Position numbers and translations under genes: made by a program. From assembly GCA_016839345.1 (NCBI GenBank), contig JAEOUL010000118.1:1-53829 (forward strand): DNA of 53,829 nt, written 5' to 3'. Source of the stretch: Candidatus Thorarchaeota archaeon. Its GTDB lineage: Archaea > Asgardarchaeota > Thorarchaeia > Thorarchaeales > Thorarchaeaceae. Under the pieces are notes generated by a model. That model did no database searches and was not told the DNA's origin. It worked only from the letters and a program-made list of their open reading frames with translations. This document shows positions 25,063 through 33,861 of the stretch, piece by piece (position 1 is the first letter of the stretch; each line of letters opens with the position of its first letter).

Positions 25063-26958
25063 TCATTTCTCAACTTCTGAGGGATTAATCTTTTCTAATT
25101 CTTCTTGAATCTGATTCCCAATCTTATTCATTTTGAAGGATTGTGCTGTGACTAATCCTTGTTCAAGAGCTGAGATTATTCTCTGTTCTTCCAAATCCCT
25201 TTCAGCTTCATCTTTGATGTCCTGAAGAGCCTGAATCTTCTTTGGCATAATAGCTAGTAAACTTTCAAGGGCTGCTTTTGCTTCCTCACTTGTAGTGAAT
25301 GTAGTGTCTTGTTCAGCATCAAAGGAGGATACAATCCTGTCAATCTGACCATAGAGTTGGTGATACTCTTCATAGGCTGTTGATAAAATCTGATGTACTT
25401 CTCCTTCAGGTTCAGCCGCTTCAAGTGCGGCGGATAACTTCTCCATTGCATTTTCAAGGAACGCCTTTCTTTCTGGAAGCTTGGTTCTCTTTCGTTCTAT
25501 CCAGCGCCACTCATTAGAGATTTGACGAGAAAGTCCCAATGCCTGATTAATTGTTTCGCGGAACTCTCCAAATTTCTCCATAGCTTCGTTGAGGTTTGTT
25601 TCGAGTGTTTCAACAACATTGAGAAGCTGATAGCTATGCATATCTCCTGCTTGTGCTTCTGCTAGAACCTTACTCTCTTTTATGGCACGACCTGCAGAAC
25701 TCCACAGTTTGTCAATTTCTTCAGAGTCACGATCCGTTCCTTTTCGAACCTCTAATTCTTCGGTTAGTTGACGAATGTCATGATCGATAGTCTGGAGTTC
25801 TATAATTTTTGCTTTCAAAAGAGCTTTTCCAAGTCGGATGTTCAGTTCATCAGTAAGTAATTGACGTTCTTCAGGAACCTCCAACAATGCATGTGTGTTG
25901 TCAATTAGGATTTGAAGGGCATTTTCGTACTCAAGAACAGATTCATGAAACAGACCTTCTTGGAACCTCTCGTCACCCTTCTTTTCAAGCTCAAGAGCCC
26001 CCTCTAAGACATCATAAGGGGATGTCTTTAACAAACTATCTGTCCAGATTGGTAATTCATCTGTACTCAAATCGAGGGGTCTTCCTGAGATTAACAAGCG
26101 TAAAACTAAAACACCTTCTGGAGTAGCCACATACAAACGATCCTGATCTGCAGAAACCCAATTTACTTTTTGATTGTTGAGTTCAACAACTCCTATTTCT
26201 TCACCTCTCTTCAAATCCCAGATAGTGAGAAATCCCGAATTCGTTGCTGCAATTAGATAGAAGTTACTTGCCCACATTGAAGATACAGAGCTTGAACTAC
26301 TTGTTTCAAGGGTACGAATTAGACTCCATTCAACGCGATCATAGACTGCAACTTCTCCGTTTGAGGTGCCAACTAATACGAATTCATTATTTCCAGAAAT
26401 CACTCCACCTTTCCCTTTCTTATCTAGACGTGCAAGTTCTGATGGGGCTGTATCTTGAGCCTTCAGCCAAACTCGTGGTTCTTCCTTTTTGGTGCTTGTA
26501 CAGATAATCTTGTCATCTGCCCAGATATCAGTGATATCAGATTTGTGAAGTTGCCAGCTTGATGTCTCATGTGTGCCTTTCTTGATAGAAACCAATCTGC
26601 CCTCTCTTGCTCCCACATAGAAATTATCACCTGAAAGAGTGGATGTAAGTGCGTGATAACTGAGTTCGAACCAACCTTGTAGCCCCCAAGTATCCTTGTT
26701 CCAAACATAAACTCTCCTTTCACATGTAGCGAAAACTTGTGTTTCATCAACATCAACAATCAAAGGGGGAGTATCGGTTTCTTCAAATTCAGCGACAAGT
26801 TGCCACCCGTCTTTAGACCAAACACGAACTCGTAAATCGTCACAAGCAGCATAGACAAAACTATCGTCATATGTAATATCAACAGCAGAAGTATTCAATG
26901 TAGTTATTATTTCATGGCTCAAGGCTTTTGCATTATTTGAGCCCGCTCTTTTGTCCAT
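25063..26958 (-). CDS. Beta-propeller (WD40-like) plus coiled-coil protein
   Basis: 631 residues from ATG 26958, with GGGGAG five to six bases upstream; the longer frame to 27027 is not preferred. Residues about 20-290 are repeating blades with WD-like endings ('LRVRVWSKDGW', 'RRVYVWNKDTW', 'EVAVYDRVEW', 'FLTIWDLKRG'), enough for about seven blades. Residues about 320-390 form a helical hairpin resembling TPR or MIT modules ('KKGDERFQEGLFHESVLEYENALQIL'). The remainder to 631 is charged helix and coiled coil. No signal peptide or membrane segment. The layout recalls eukaryotic propeller/coiled-coil proteins such as coronin, without implying homology. It is divergent from the tubulin-like cluster. 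Confidence 0.82.
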   Translation of the reverse strand: MDKRAGSNNAKALSHEIITTLNTSAVDITYDDSFVYAACDDLRVRVWSKDGWQLVAEFEETDTPPLIVDVDETQVFATCERRVYVWNKDTWGLQGWFELSYHALTSTLSGDNFYVGAREGRLVSIKKGTHETSSWQLHKSDITDIWADDKIICTSTKKEEPRVWLKAQDTAPSELARLDKKGKGGVISGNNEFVLVGTSNGEVAVYDRVEWSLIRTLETSSSSSVSSMWASNFYLIAATNSGFLTIWDLKRGEEIGVVELNNQKVNWVSADQDRLYVATPEGVLVLRLLISGRPLDLSTDELPIWTDSLLKTSPYDVLEGALELEKKGDERFQEGLFHESVLEYENALQILIDNTHALLEVPEERQLLTDELNIRLGKALLKAKIIELQTIDHDIRQLTEELEVRKGTDRDSEEIDKLWSSAGRAIKESKVLAEAQAGDMHSYQLLNVVETLETNLNEAMEKFGEFRETINQALGLSRQISNEWRWIERKRTKLPERKAFLENAMEKLSAALEAAEPEGEVHQILSTAYEEYHQLYGQIDRIVSSFDAEQDTTFTTSEEAKAALESLLAIMPKKIQALQDIKDEAERDLEEQRIISALEQGLVTAQSFKMNKIGNQIQEELEKINPSEVEK

Positions 26959-27055
26959 AATTTCTCCCCATGAACATGTGAAACTAGATTTCCTGAGTTT
27001 TGATGCACTTAAGGCAGTTTCTTTCACGGTTAAACCTTAAAAAAATGACGTAAAT

Positions 27056-27096
27056 TTGTATATAGACATCGTTGAATACATGATACAATCGTTGAA
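27056..27096 (+). promoter_or_regulatory. TATA box and ATCGTTGAA direct repeat ahead of the tubulin-like cluster
   Basis: TTGTATATAG at 27056-27065 is a good TATA box. ATCGTTGAA follows at 27068-27076 and again at 27088-27096, exactly 20 bp (two helical turns) apart, around the predicted transcription start. The leader to TTG 27171 would be about 80 bases and ends with GGAGGT. Regulation by a factor bound to the repeats is possible. Confidence 0.45.
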
Positions 27097-27170
27097 AAGG
27101 GAGGACCCACACAGAAAGAACTTAAGACATCCACCACCAAAAATAGCCATACTAGACGGAGGTAGGCATC

Positions 27171-29861
27171 TTGGACACAAGTGGCTGGCGCCGAGAATTA
27201 GACAAACTCGCGGAATTGAAAGGAATCCTAGTTTCAGTTAATCCTGCGATGGAAGAGCAATCAGATCGTCAGGTTCGACAGCTCTATGATATATTCGCAA
27301 ATTTGACAAAGAGTGAGAACGACTTAGCAACTGCAGGATTTATGAAGAAGAGAAAGATTCAGGATCAGGTTGATAAAACCAGAAGCGATCTCGAAACCGA
27401 TTTCATGAGAGTGACTCGAGACTTTGCAGAGTATTTTCGCAAAGAACACAAAGACACTCTGGCTATAGCACCGAAAATTCAGTCTATAAAACCTAAAGAA
27501 GTGAAGGGTATATCTACTTTGAATTTCCCAGGAATTGGAGCTGGTGATCTCAAAGACTTTGAAAAGCTACATGAATTTGCAAAAGCTTTCTCAGCACTAT
27601 ACCTCGAAATTCATGAAGACGTATCAAGAGAAGTAAAATCAACGCTTGATGAGAATAAAGCAACAGTGGATACCTATGAACGCCATATCACTATTGACAA
27701 GAGTGAAGTTGCCACGACAGTATCGAATGATGATGTAGTTGGTCTATCTCTGAGAGACATGATTATTCTGAATGACAAGCTTCAGGCAGATCGTCAGTTT
27801 CTAGATGGAAGAAAAGACGAAGTGAGTAAACTACTTAGTTCTTCTCTTGTCGGTAACACCGAATCTCTGCAAGCCTCTGTAGAAACTGCCTCTAGATTAG
27901 GTCTTGAACTGCCAATCGAGTTTTCTAAGGAACTACGGATAATTGCCCGAGATGCATCTAAAGCCGATACTTTGACATCACTTATTGCATTGGAGAATCA
28001 ACTTCATTCTGCGAAAGTGAAGATGGCAAATATGCTTCGGGATAGGATAATCAATATCAAGCATGAAGTTACAGCCAAAATTGTTGAAGGGGGAATTCCA
28101 ACGACAGCAGATGTTATTCCTCCTGCTCCGAATGTAAGTGTTGAAGGAGAGGGTATAGCAAACCTTCTCTCCAGTTATCAAAGAATGGTCGAATGGGAAG
28201 GCCAAGTCAAAATAGCTCTAAGAGAACGTTTGTTCGAATTACTTGATGATGTTGAGAAAGCAACTGATCATCCTGATGATGCTGGAATTAAGGATGTTAT
28301 TGCAGTACGGCAATTCATTGCAGATTCTAAGAAGACCCTTAAGAAAGCTGAGATTGATGATATGGTTAGGGTATACCTCCAATCAAAACAAATGGATGAT
28401 GAATATCGAAAGAACATTACAGAGAGTATCCGTAGTTATTTGGCACGATTCAATGAACTCGCAACATCTGCTGACAGAGTTTTGGACCACGCTCAGTTGA
28501 GTAAGAAAGCTCCAAAGGTTGAGGAGCTTGAAGGTGGTATTGTTTACTTACTCGGTTCACTCACTAGTCTTAGAAGTGCAGTAGAAAGCGGTGTTGCTAC
28601 ATTCCGAGAAGCATGTCAGCAGGAGATTGATGCTATCGTACTTGACCTCCAAACAGTAAAGCCCGCCTATGCGGAGATATTCATGCCAATAATCGTTGAA
28701 CTTGATGAAGGTTCGAGCAGAATACGGGTTCTGGATGATTTCTCAGAAATCAAGTCCGAGATGCGTACTATCAAAGATGGAATCCTTGTGAAAGCTCAGG
28801 ACGCACTTGAGAACCTCCGATATAGGCTCGGTGTAAAAATCAGACTTGCTGCTGCAAAGCTGATGGGTGCAGGAGTAGAAATACCTACTGAAGCACAGGA
28901 GGCAATTAGTGAATTGAACAGTGTTGGTGTAGCAGCTGACAATGTTTTCAGTCTTCCTGCAATTGCGCGGAAGATGGTGGAGATTTATGAGAAGAAAATC
29001 CAAGAGAAAATCATTGAGAAACTTGGCATCGAGGTTGATGCTCTCATAACTAGCCTTGACCGAGCTAGTAGTATCGGTGTGAAGCTTCAGAAGGAACTAA
29101 AAGTACTCAATGGTCTCAAGACTAAGCCACCATCAGAACTGGAAGATGCAGCAGATGCATTTGACAAGCTCATGAATCTGACAACCTCACCTAATGTTCA
29201 TAAGAAAATTCGGGATCGAGTTGATGAAGCCTATATTCAAATCAAAGGAGCATTATCACTGTTTGAAGAACAGGGCATGTCAGAGTTTGTTGAACGTCTA
29301 AAAATTCTCATCGACCAGGTTCCAACAAAACTAGAAACAGATTCACCACATGTAAATGAAGCACTAGATGTATGTTTGACTCTAGCAAACATCCAAGAAG
29401 AAATGTTGCAGATGATCAAAAACATTGCTGAAAAGAGTGGTGAAACTCATATATCTGATCTTAAAACGAGAAGCCAGTATTACTCCACAATTGAAAGAGT
29501 CGTTGAGAAACATCCGGATGATTTCAGTAAGTTTGTGTTTAACATCAAGAAGATGAAATCTTTAGAAGATGGACTGACCGAAGCAGTCGATCTTGATGCA
29601 GCAATTGCTAATTTCTATGAGCTAGGAGATATGAGAAGGCAATGGTTGGATAAGGCAGTTTCAATGGATGACTGGCATAAGTCACTCAGAATGTTCATGA
29701 CTGGATTTAGTCCTGCAGATAAGGCAGAAGCTCGTGACAAATTCATTGATGACGCAATAAGGAAAATAAGAGAGACCTATAGCAGAGAGGATATCAGTTC
29801 ATACCTCAGTTGGGCCATAAAAGTGAGTGCTCAAGCTTTGGTCGATTCGAGAAAGAAATAG
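27171..29861 (+). CDS. Large all-helical coiled-coil protein preceding the tubulin-like gene
   Basis: 896 residues starting at TTG 27171 with GGAGGT eight bases upstream. I recognise no family. It is almost entirely charged amphipathic helix with no signal peptide, membrane span or nucleotide motif. Three related modules are visible at about 236-300, 558-622 and 628-690, each beginning A(S/A)..(L/M)G(L/A/V).(L/I/V) and continuing through a helix to a basic 'K..(M/I)...(L/I)RDR(I/V)'-type end. This suggests an elongated rod of spectrin- or plakin-like type built by internal duplication. The gene ends 12 bases before the tubulin-superfamily gene, so both are surely cotranscribed; it is a natural candidate for a filament partner. 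Confidence 0.8.
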   Translation: MDTSGWRRELDKLAELKGILVSVNPAMEEQSDRQVRQLYDIFANLTKSENDLATAGFMKKRKIQDQVDKTRSDLETDFMRVTRDFAEYFRKEHKDTLAIAPKIQSIKPKEVKGISTLNFPGIGAGDLKDFEKLHEFAKAFSALYLEIHEDVSREVKSTLDENKATVDTYERHITIDKSEVATTVSNDDVVGLSLRDMIILNDKLQADRQFLDGRKDEVSKLLSSSLVGNTESLQASVETASRLGLELPIEFSKELRIIARDASKADTLTSLIALENQLHSAKVKMANMLRDRIINIKHEVTAKIVEGGIPTTADVIPPAPNVSVEGEGIANLLSSYQRMVEWEGQVKIALRERLFELLDDVEKATDHPDDAGIKDVIAVRQFIADSKKTLKKAEIDDMVRVYLQSKQMDDEYRKNITESIRSYLARFNELATSADRVLDHAQLSKKAPKVEELEGGIVYLLGSLTSLRSAVESGVATFREACQQEIDAIVLDLQTVKPAYAEIFMPIIVELDEGSSRIRVLDDFSEIKSEMRTIKDGILVKAQDALENLRYRLGVKIRLAAAKLMGAGVEIPTEAQEAISELNSVGVAADNVFSLPAIARKMVEIYEKKIQEKIIEKLGIEVDALITSLDRASSIGVKLQKELKVLNGLKTKPPSELEDAADAFDKLMNLTTSPNVHKKIRDRVDEAYIQIKGALSLFEEQGMSEFVERLKILIDQVPTKLETDSPHVNEALDVCLTLANIQEEMLQMIKNIAEKSGETHISDLKTRSQYYSTIERVVEKHPDDFSKFVFNIKKMKSLEDGLTEAVDLDAAIANFYELGDMRRQWLDKAVSMDDWHKSLRMFMTGFSPADKAEARDKFIDDAIRKIRETYSREDISSYLSWAIKVSAQALVDSRKK

Positions 29862-29873
29862 GAGAAAAAACCA

Positions 29874-31274
29874 ATGTTCGGTAGTAGTCCACCTAAAAAA
29901 CCCGTAGAGAGTGATGATACAACAAAGGCTGCTGAAGTCTTTGCAATTGGTATTGGAGAATGTGGGTCAAACATTGTTGGATCGTATCTTCAAACCAGCC
30001 GAGACAAGAAACTACCTTCAAGAGTTAGAGGCTATCTACTCATCAACACAGATAGAGCAGACCTCACAAAGGTTCGTCAGAAGTACGGTATTCCTAAAGA
30101 GAACACCCTCCTCTATGGTGCGAGTGAAATTGGTGTTGGTGGCCGTTTCATGGATGGATACAATTCAGTCATGGAATCAAAGGACATCATTTTTGACCAG
30201 CTTAGCAATCTCGGGTTTGAGGGTGTTTCAGGTTTCTGTATCTTCACAAGTCTGGGAGGCGGCACAGGATGTGGAGGCACTCCAGCAATAATTGAATTGC
30301 TAAAACAAAGGTTTCAAGAAGAAGAAGGTCGTCGAATCTTCGTATATGTTATCGGAATCTTGCCATTCGAAGGGCAGTCTAGTGAGGCCTTGAACTCAAT
30401 CTGGGCAGTTTCAAAGCTGCTTCGCGCACAGCTCCAAGAACGAGGAGCAGACCTCACAATTCTACTCTCGAATAGAACAATGCTGAAACGTATTCTTCAG
30501 TGGAGAAGAGGTGACACTGTGGATTATCTTCAGAGAGAGCTAGAAGTTGATATTGCAGACATTGATTCCATCGAAACAATGGTGCCATCGACTCTTGAGG
30601 ATAGTACTGCTGCAGACACAAGGACCGAACAAGCTTTCGTAGAGCTCGTCAATCCACTAGCGCTCGATGTTGTTGAAGCGATGCTATCACCAGGAGTCTG
30701 GGAGCAGTCAAAGGATGTTTTCCCAACCACCGACCTTGCGGACTATGCAAGAAAGCTTGACCCTGTTGTTGTTCCTGCACTCTATACAGATATTGGACTA
30801 ATACCTGATGCAGGGAGCATGCCCAAACAACTGAGAACTATGATTGATTATGCAGTGAAGGAGTGTTCCTATGCTGATGTTGGAGAAGAACCAAATGCTG
30901 AGAGTGTCTATTATGTATTATCTGGAGGAAGACACGTAGCCAAAGCTGAATTTGGAATGCATGTCAAGGAGTCACTCGATAAGTTCATAGCTCCTGGAGC
31001 TGCAATAACACCTTGTTACGTTCAATATCATGAGCAGGACCCTAAAACCAATTTGCTACTTCTGCTTGGATTGCCCAAGATACCTGAACTTGTACAAATC
31101 ATAAACGAAGCAACCCAATTGGTCAATTTACACAGTGGAGCCTCGCCACTAAAACAGGGCTGGTTCATGAGATCTAAAGGTACAACAAGAAAGGAACTTG
31201 TTGACGCAATCAATGACTTCCGTGAACTCTTCAGTTACTACATGACTCCAGGCGAAGGAATGACCATGGAATAA
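29874..31274 (+). CDS. Non-canonical tubulin/FtsZ-superfamily GTPase
   Basis: 466 residues from ATG 29874 with AGGAGA upstream. Superfamily marks: 'AIGIGECGSNIV' (T1 loop, residues 25-36), 'LLINTDRADL' (about 55-64), the GTP signature GGGTGCGG (128-135) and 'LLSNRT' (about 197-202), the guanine-contact Asn position. The T7 catalytic loop may be 'NPLALD' (260-265), which keeps the Asn and last Asp of FtsZ 'NVDFAD' but not the middle Asp. It is longer than FtsZ (about 350-390), lacks the FtsZ 'GMGGGTGTGAAP' wording and ends in acidic 'MTPGEGMTME'. Neither ordinary FtsZ nor clear CetZ/tubulin. Likely polymerises; role with the flanking helical proteins is unknown. Confidence 0.85.
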   Translation: MFGSSPPKKPVESDDTTKAAEVFAIGIGECGSNIVGSYLQTSRDKKLPSRVRGYLLINTDRADLTKVRQKYGIPKENTLLYGASEIGVGGRFMDGYNSVMESKDIIFDQLSNLGFEGVSGFCIFTSLGGGTGCGGTPAIIELLKQRFQEEEGRRIFVYVIGILPFEGQSSEALNSIWAVSKLLRAQLQERGADLTILLSNRTMLKRILQWRRGDTVDYLQRELEVDIADIDSIETMVPSTLEDSTAADTRTEQAFVELVNPLALDVVEAMLSPGVWEQSKDVFPTTDLADYARKLDPVVVPALYTDIGLIPDAGSMPKQLRTMIDYAVKECSYADVGEEPNAESVYYVLSGGRHVAKAEFGMHVKESLDKFIAPGAAITPCYVQYHEQDPKTNLLLLLGLPKIPELVQIINEATQLVNLHSGASPLKQGWFMRSKGTTRKELVDAINDFRELFSYYMTPGEGMTME

Positions 31275-31291
31275 AAGATGGTGATGACAGA

Positions 31292-32362
31292 TTGTCTGAC
31301 TCTTCCTCTTTCCATTATGAAGATCTCATAGATAGACTTCTCCTTATCGTCACTTTGAATTCAACACTGATACACTTCCTCCTCAGCTCACAAGTTGAAG
31401 AGAGCATTGACCCAGATCGTGTTGATTCATTGACTCAGGGACTTCTTCGAACTCGAAAGTGGATGGAAGAAGCCACTACAATGAAGGGTGTCCCTCCCTC
31501 CACTCAGAATATCATGAGCCTTATTGTGAAGCGACTATCTCAAGTTGAGAGTCTATTACCTAAACTTTCAAACAAAGCAAAACAAGCTGAATCGGGAGTG
31601 GCAACACAGGAGATTCTTTCTCTATTGGACGGAGCCAAAGCGGCACCGAAAGCATCAGGTGTTAAGAGTTCGGAACTTAAACCTTCACCTGATGGTGAAA
31701 TTATTCCTCTTGTTGGAGGAGAGATTGCCAAGCCAATCGAAGCATATCGAAAGGTGGATGTAGAGGATGACCAATTTGGTTTGATTGGTCAGAGTCAACG
31801 TCTGATTCAACAAAAAAGTAAGACTTGCCATGTTTTACTTCCAACATTCTGGTTAGAATCATTGAGAGAGATTCATCGCTACAGGTCCGACTCGCCATAT
31901 CTAGGAGATGTTATTGAACTACCTGCGCGAATCCTAGTGAAGACTGCAAAAGGTCTATTGACTGAGGCTCCGGGTGCAAGACTACTACAAGATCTTATGA
32001 AGGGTCGACAGCAGGAAAACTACTTGAACCCATCTGAAATGGAACGAATAGAACGTGCTGTCGCTAAGTATTATTCAGGCGTTGAATCGATTCTCAAAGA
32101 AGAAGAGGTCGATGTCAAGGATAAGATCCTTGAAGCACAAACTGCGTTTGACGGGTTTGGTTGGGGAGGACCTGAACTTGAGAAACGAATCATCAAGAGG
32201 CTGAACCAGCAGGTAGAGGAAGCCATCCAAAATGCAGAGTCTGGAACGGATCCTGCACGTCAGGTAATCCATGCAGAAATAGCAAAGCTTCTTTGTAAGC
32301 TCCAGCATGCAATCCTTGCAGAGCCAAGGCTTAGAGAGATTCTTACGCAAATGAAGCCATAA
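31292..32362 (+). CDS. Helical protein of unknown family, third gene of the tubulin-like cluster
   Basis: 356 residues from TTG 31292, preceded by GGTGAT, a match to the extended Shine-Dalgarno, at 31280-31285. Residues 1-110 and 160-356 are mostly helical, joined by a low-complexity Ala/Lys/Ser/Pro linker (about 110-150). The C-terminal part has 'FGWGGPELEKRIIKRLNQQVEEAI' and heptad-like runs. No transmembrane segment or enzymatic motif. It follows the tubulin-like gene by 17 bases, so it belongs to the same transcript. A partner or adaptor of the GTPase is the reasonable reading; no homologue is recognised. Confidence 0.75.
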   Translation: MSDSSSFHYEDLIDRLLLIVTLNSTLIHFLLSSQVEESIDPDRVDSLTQGLLRTRKWMEEATTMKGVPPSTQNIMSLIVKRLSQVESLLPKLSNKAKQAESGVATQEILSLLDGAKAAPKASGVKSSELKPSPDGEIIPLVGGEIAKPIEAYRKVDVEDDQFGLIGQSQRLIQQKSKTCHVLLPTFWLESLREIHRYRSDSPYLGDVIELPARILVKTAKGLLTEAPGARLLQDLMKGRQQENYLNPSEMERIERAVAKYYSGVESILKEEEVDVKDKILEAQTAFDGFGWGGPELEKRIIKRLNQQVEEAIQNAESGTDPARQVIHAEIAKLLCKLQHAILAEPRLREILTQMKP

Positions 32363-32454
32363 ACTGTTTGAATTCAACTTTTAGAAATTTTCAGAGACGC
32401 ATAGTTCATATAAGGGATATATGTTGACTCCACTCAAGAACACGAGGGTGAGAG

Positions 32455-33861
32455 ATGACTGGTCTAAAGACTATGCTAAACCCCAAAGTAACAGCAGTTG
32501 TTGGTGTTTCTACATCAAACCCTTTCAGTCCGGGAAATGTGATCTTCCGAAAACTTGCATTTGAAAATGGGCTTCCAACATACCCAATAAATCCGAAAGG
32601 TGGGACTATTGAAGGAGTTGCTGTCTACAAATCAATCACCGAAGCTCCTGGTGACATTAAATTAGCAGTTATCTCAGTTCCTGCCAAGTACGTTCCTGGC
32701 GTATTGATAGAATGTGGAGAGAAAAGAATCAGGTCAGTGATAGTTGTTTCAGGTGGATTTAGTGAGGTCGGAGCTTCCGGAGCTAGTCTTCAATCTGAAA
32801 TCGTTGAGATTGCTAACCAGTACAAGATTTCAATGGTTGGTCCAAACTGCATTGGTGTTTTTGTACCGAATGTTCTGGATACCTTCTTCCTTCCTTCTGA
32901 ACGAGTAGCACGTCCAAGAAAGGGAAATGTGGCAATAATTTCTCAATCAGGTGGTTGGCTCATAGAACGACTTGAAGAGTTCGCCGCCCGAGATGTAGGG
33001 ATTGCTGCAGCAATTTCGATTGGAAACTCAGCTCAAACAAAGGTTACAGATTTTATCGAGCACTTTGGTAATGACAAATCTGTTGATGTTATTTGTGCAT
33101 ATATTGAAGGATTTGGTCCTGGAGAGGGAAAGAACTTCGTAAAAGCCTGTGAGAAGATTGCTCCGAGGAAACCAGTTGTTGTTCTTAAGGGAGGAGAATC
33201 TGAAGCAGGCCATAGAGCAACGCAGAGTCATACTTCATCATTAGCCGGGGATCATGCTATCACAACTGCAGCCTTTCAGCAATACGGAGTCATCCATGCT
33301 TTGGATGAGGATGAGGTGATGGCATATGCGAAGGTGTTTTCATTCAAGCCCAAGTTTATGTTAAGTCCAAGAATAGGTACACTGACTGTTAGTGGTGGAC
33401 ATGGTGTGATTGCAAGTGACGAAGCTTCGCACTATGGTCTTCTAATGCCCTCTTTCAATAGGGAACAGCAGGAATCAATGCGAGAAGTTATGACTCCGGC
33501 TTACCAAGGAATTGCCTCTTTTCGTAATCCTTGTGATCTCACTGGGAGTGCTTCTGATATTGATTACGAAAAAGTTCTCGACAGAATGCTTGGATTTGAA
33601 ACAATTGATGCTTCTCTACTTCTTCTATTGCCATATGCTCCAGGCATTTCTCTTCAGATAGGGGCCAGAGTGGCAAATGTGGCGAAGCGTCATGATAAGA
33701 CTGTAGTAGCCTATGTTCCTGACTTGGACAAGTATGAAGTGATTATCCGAGGGTTTGAGATTAATGGTATTCCTGTCGGCGACACTATTGAGGAAGCTGT
33801 TCAGATGCTAAATGCAATCAGGAAGAGGTCAAAGTACCTCCAACGTGTTGGAAATCTTTGA
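32455..33861 (+). CDS. ADP-forming acyl-CoA synthetase, alpha-subunit-like
   Basis: 468 residues. CoA-binding Rossmann domain (about 8-130; 'AVVGVSTSNPFSPGN', 'PTYPINPKGG'), two succinyl-CoA-ligase-type domains, and the phosphorylatable His H259 in 'SHTSSLAG'. This is the alpha subunit of archaeal acetate/acyl-CoA:ADP ligases, which make ATP from acyl-CoA. The ATP-grasp beta subunit is neither fused nor adjacent, so it must be encoded elsewhere. TATA-like CATATAAGG at about 32407-32415 precedes ATG 32455. The stop abuts the convergent IDI gene without a gap. Confidence 0.9.
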   Translation: MTGLKTMLNPKVTAVVGVSTSNPFSPGNVIFRKLAFENGLPTYPINPKGGTIEGVAVYKSITEAPGDIKLAVISVPAKYVPGVLIECGEKRIRSVIVVSGGFSEVGASGASLQSEIVEIANQYKISMVGPNCIGVFVPNVLDTFFLPSERVARPRKGNVAIISQSGGWLIERLEEFAARDVGIAAAISIGNSAQTKVTDFIEHFGNDKSVDVICAYIEGFGPGEGKNFVKACEKIAPRKPVVVLKGGESEAGHRATQSHTSSLAGDHAITTAAFQQYGVIHALDEDEVMAYAKVFSFKPKFMLSPRIGTLTVSGGHGVIASDEASHYGLLMPSFNREQQESMREVMTPAYQGIASFRNPCDLTGSASDIDYEKVLDRMLGFETIDASLLLLLPYAPGISLQIGARVANVAKRHDKTVVAYVPDLDKYEVIIRGFEINGIPVGDTIEEAVQMLNAIRKRSKYLQRVGNL

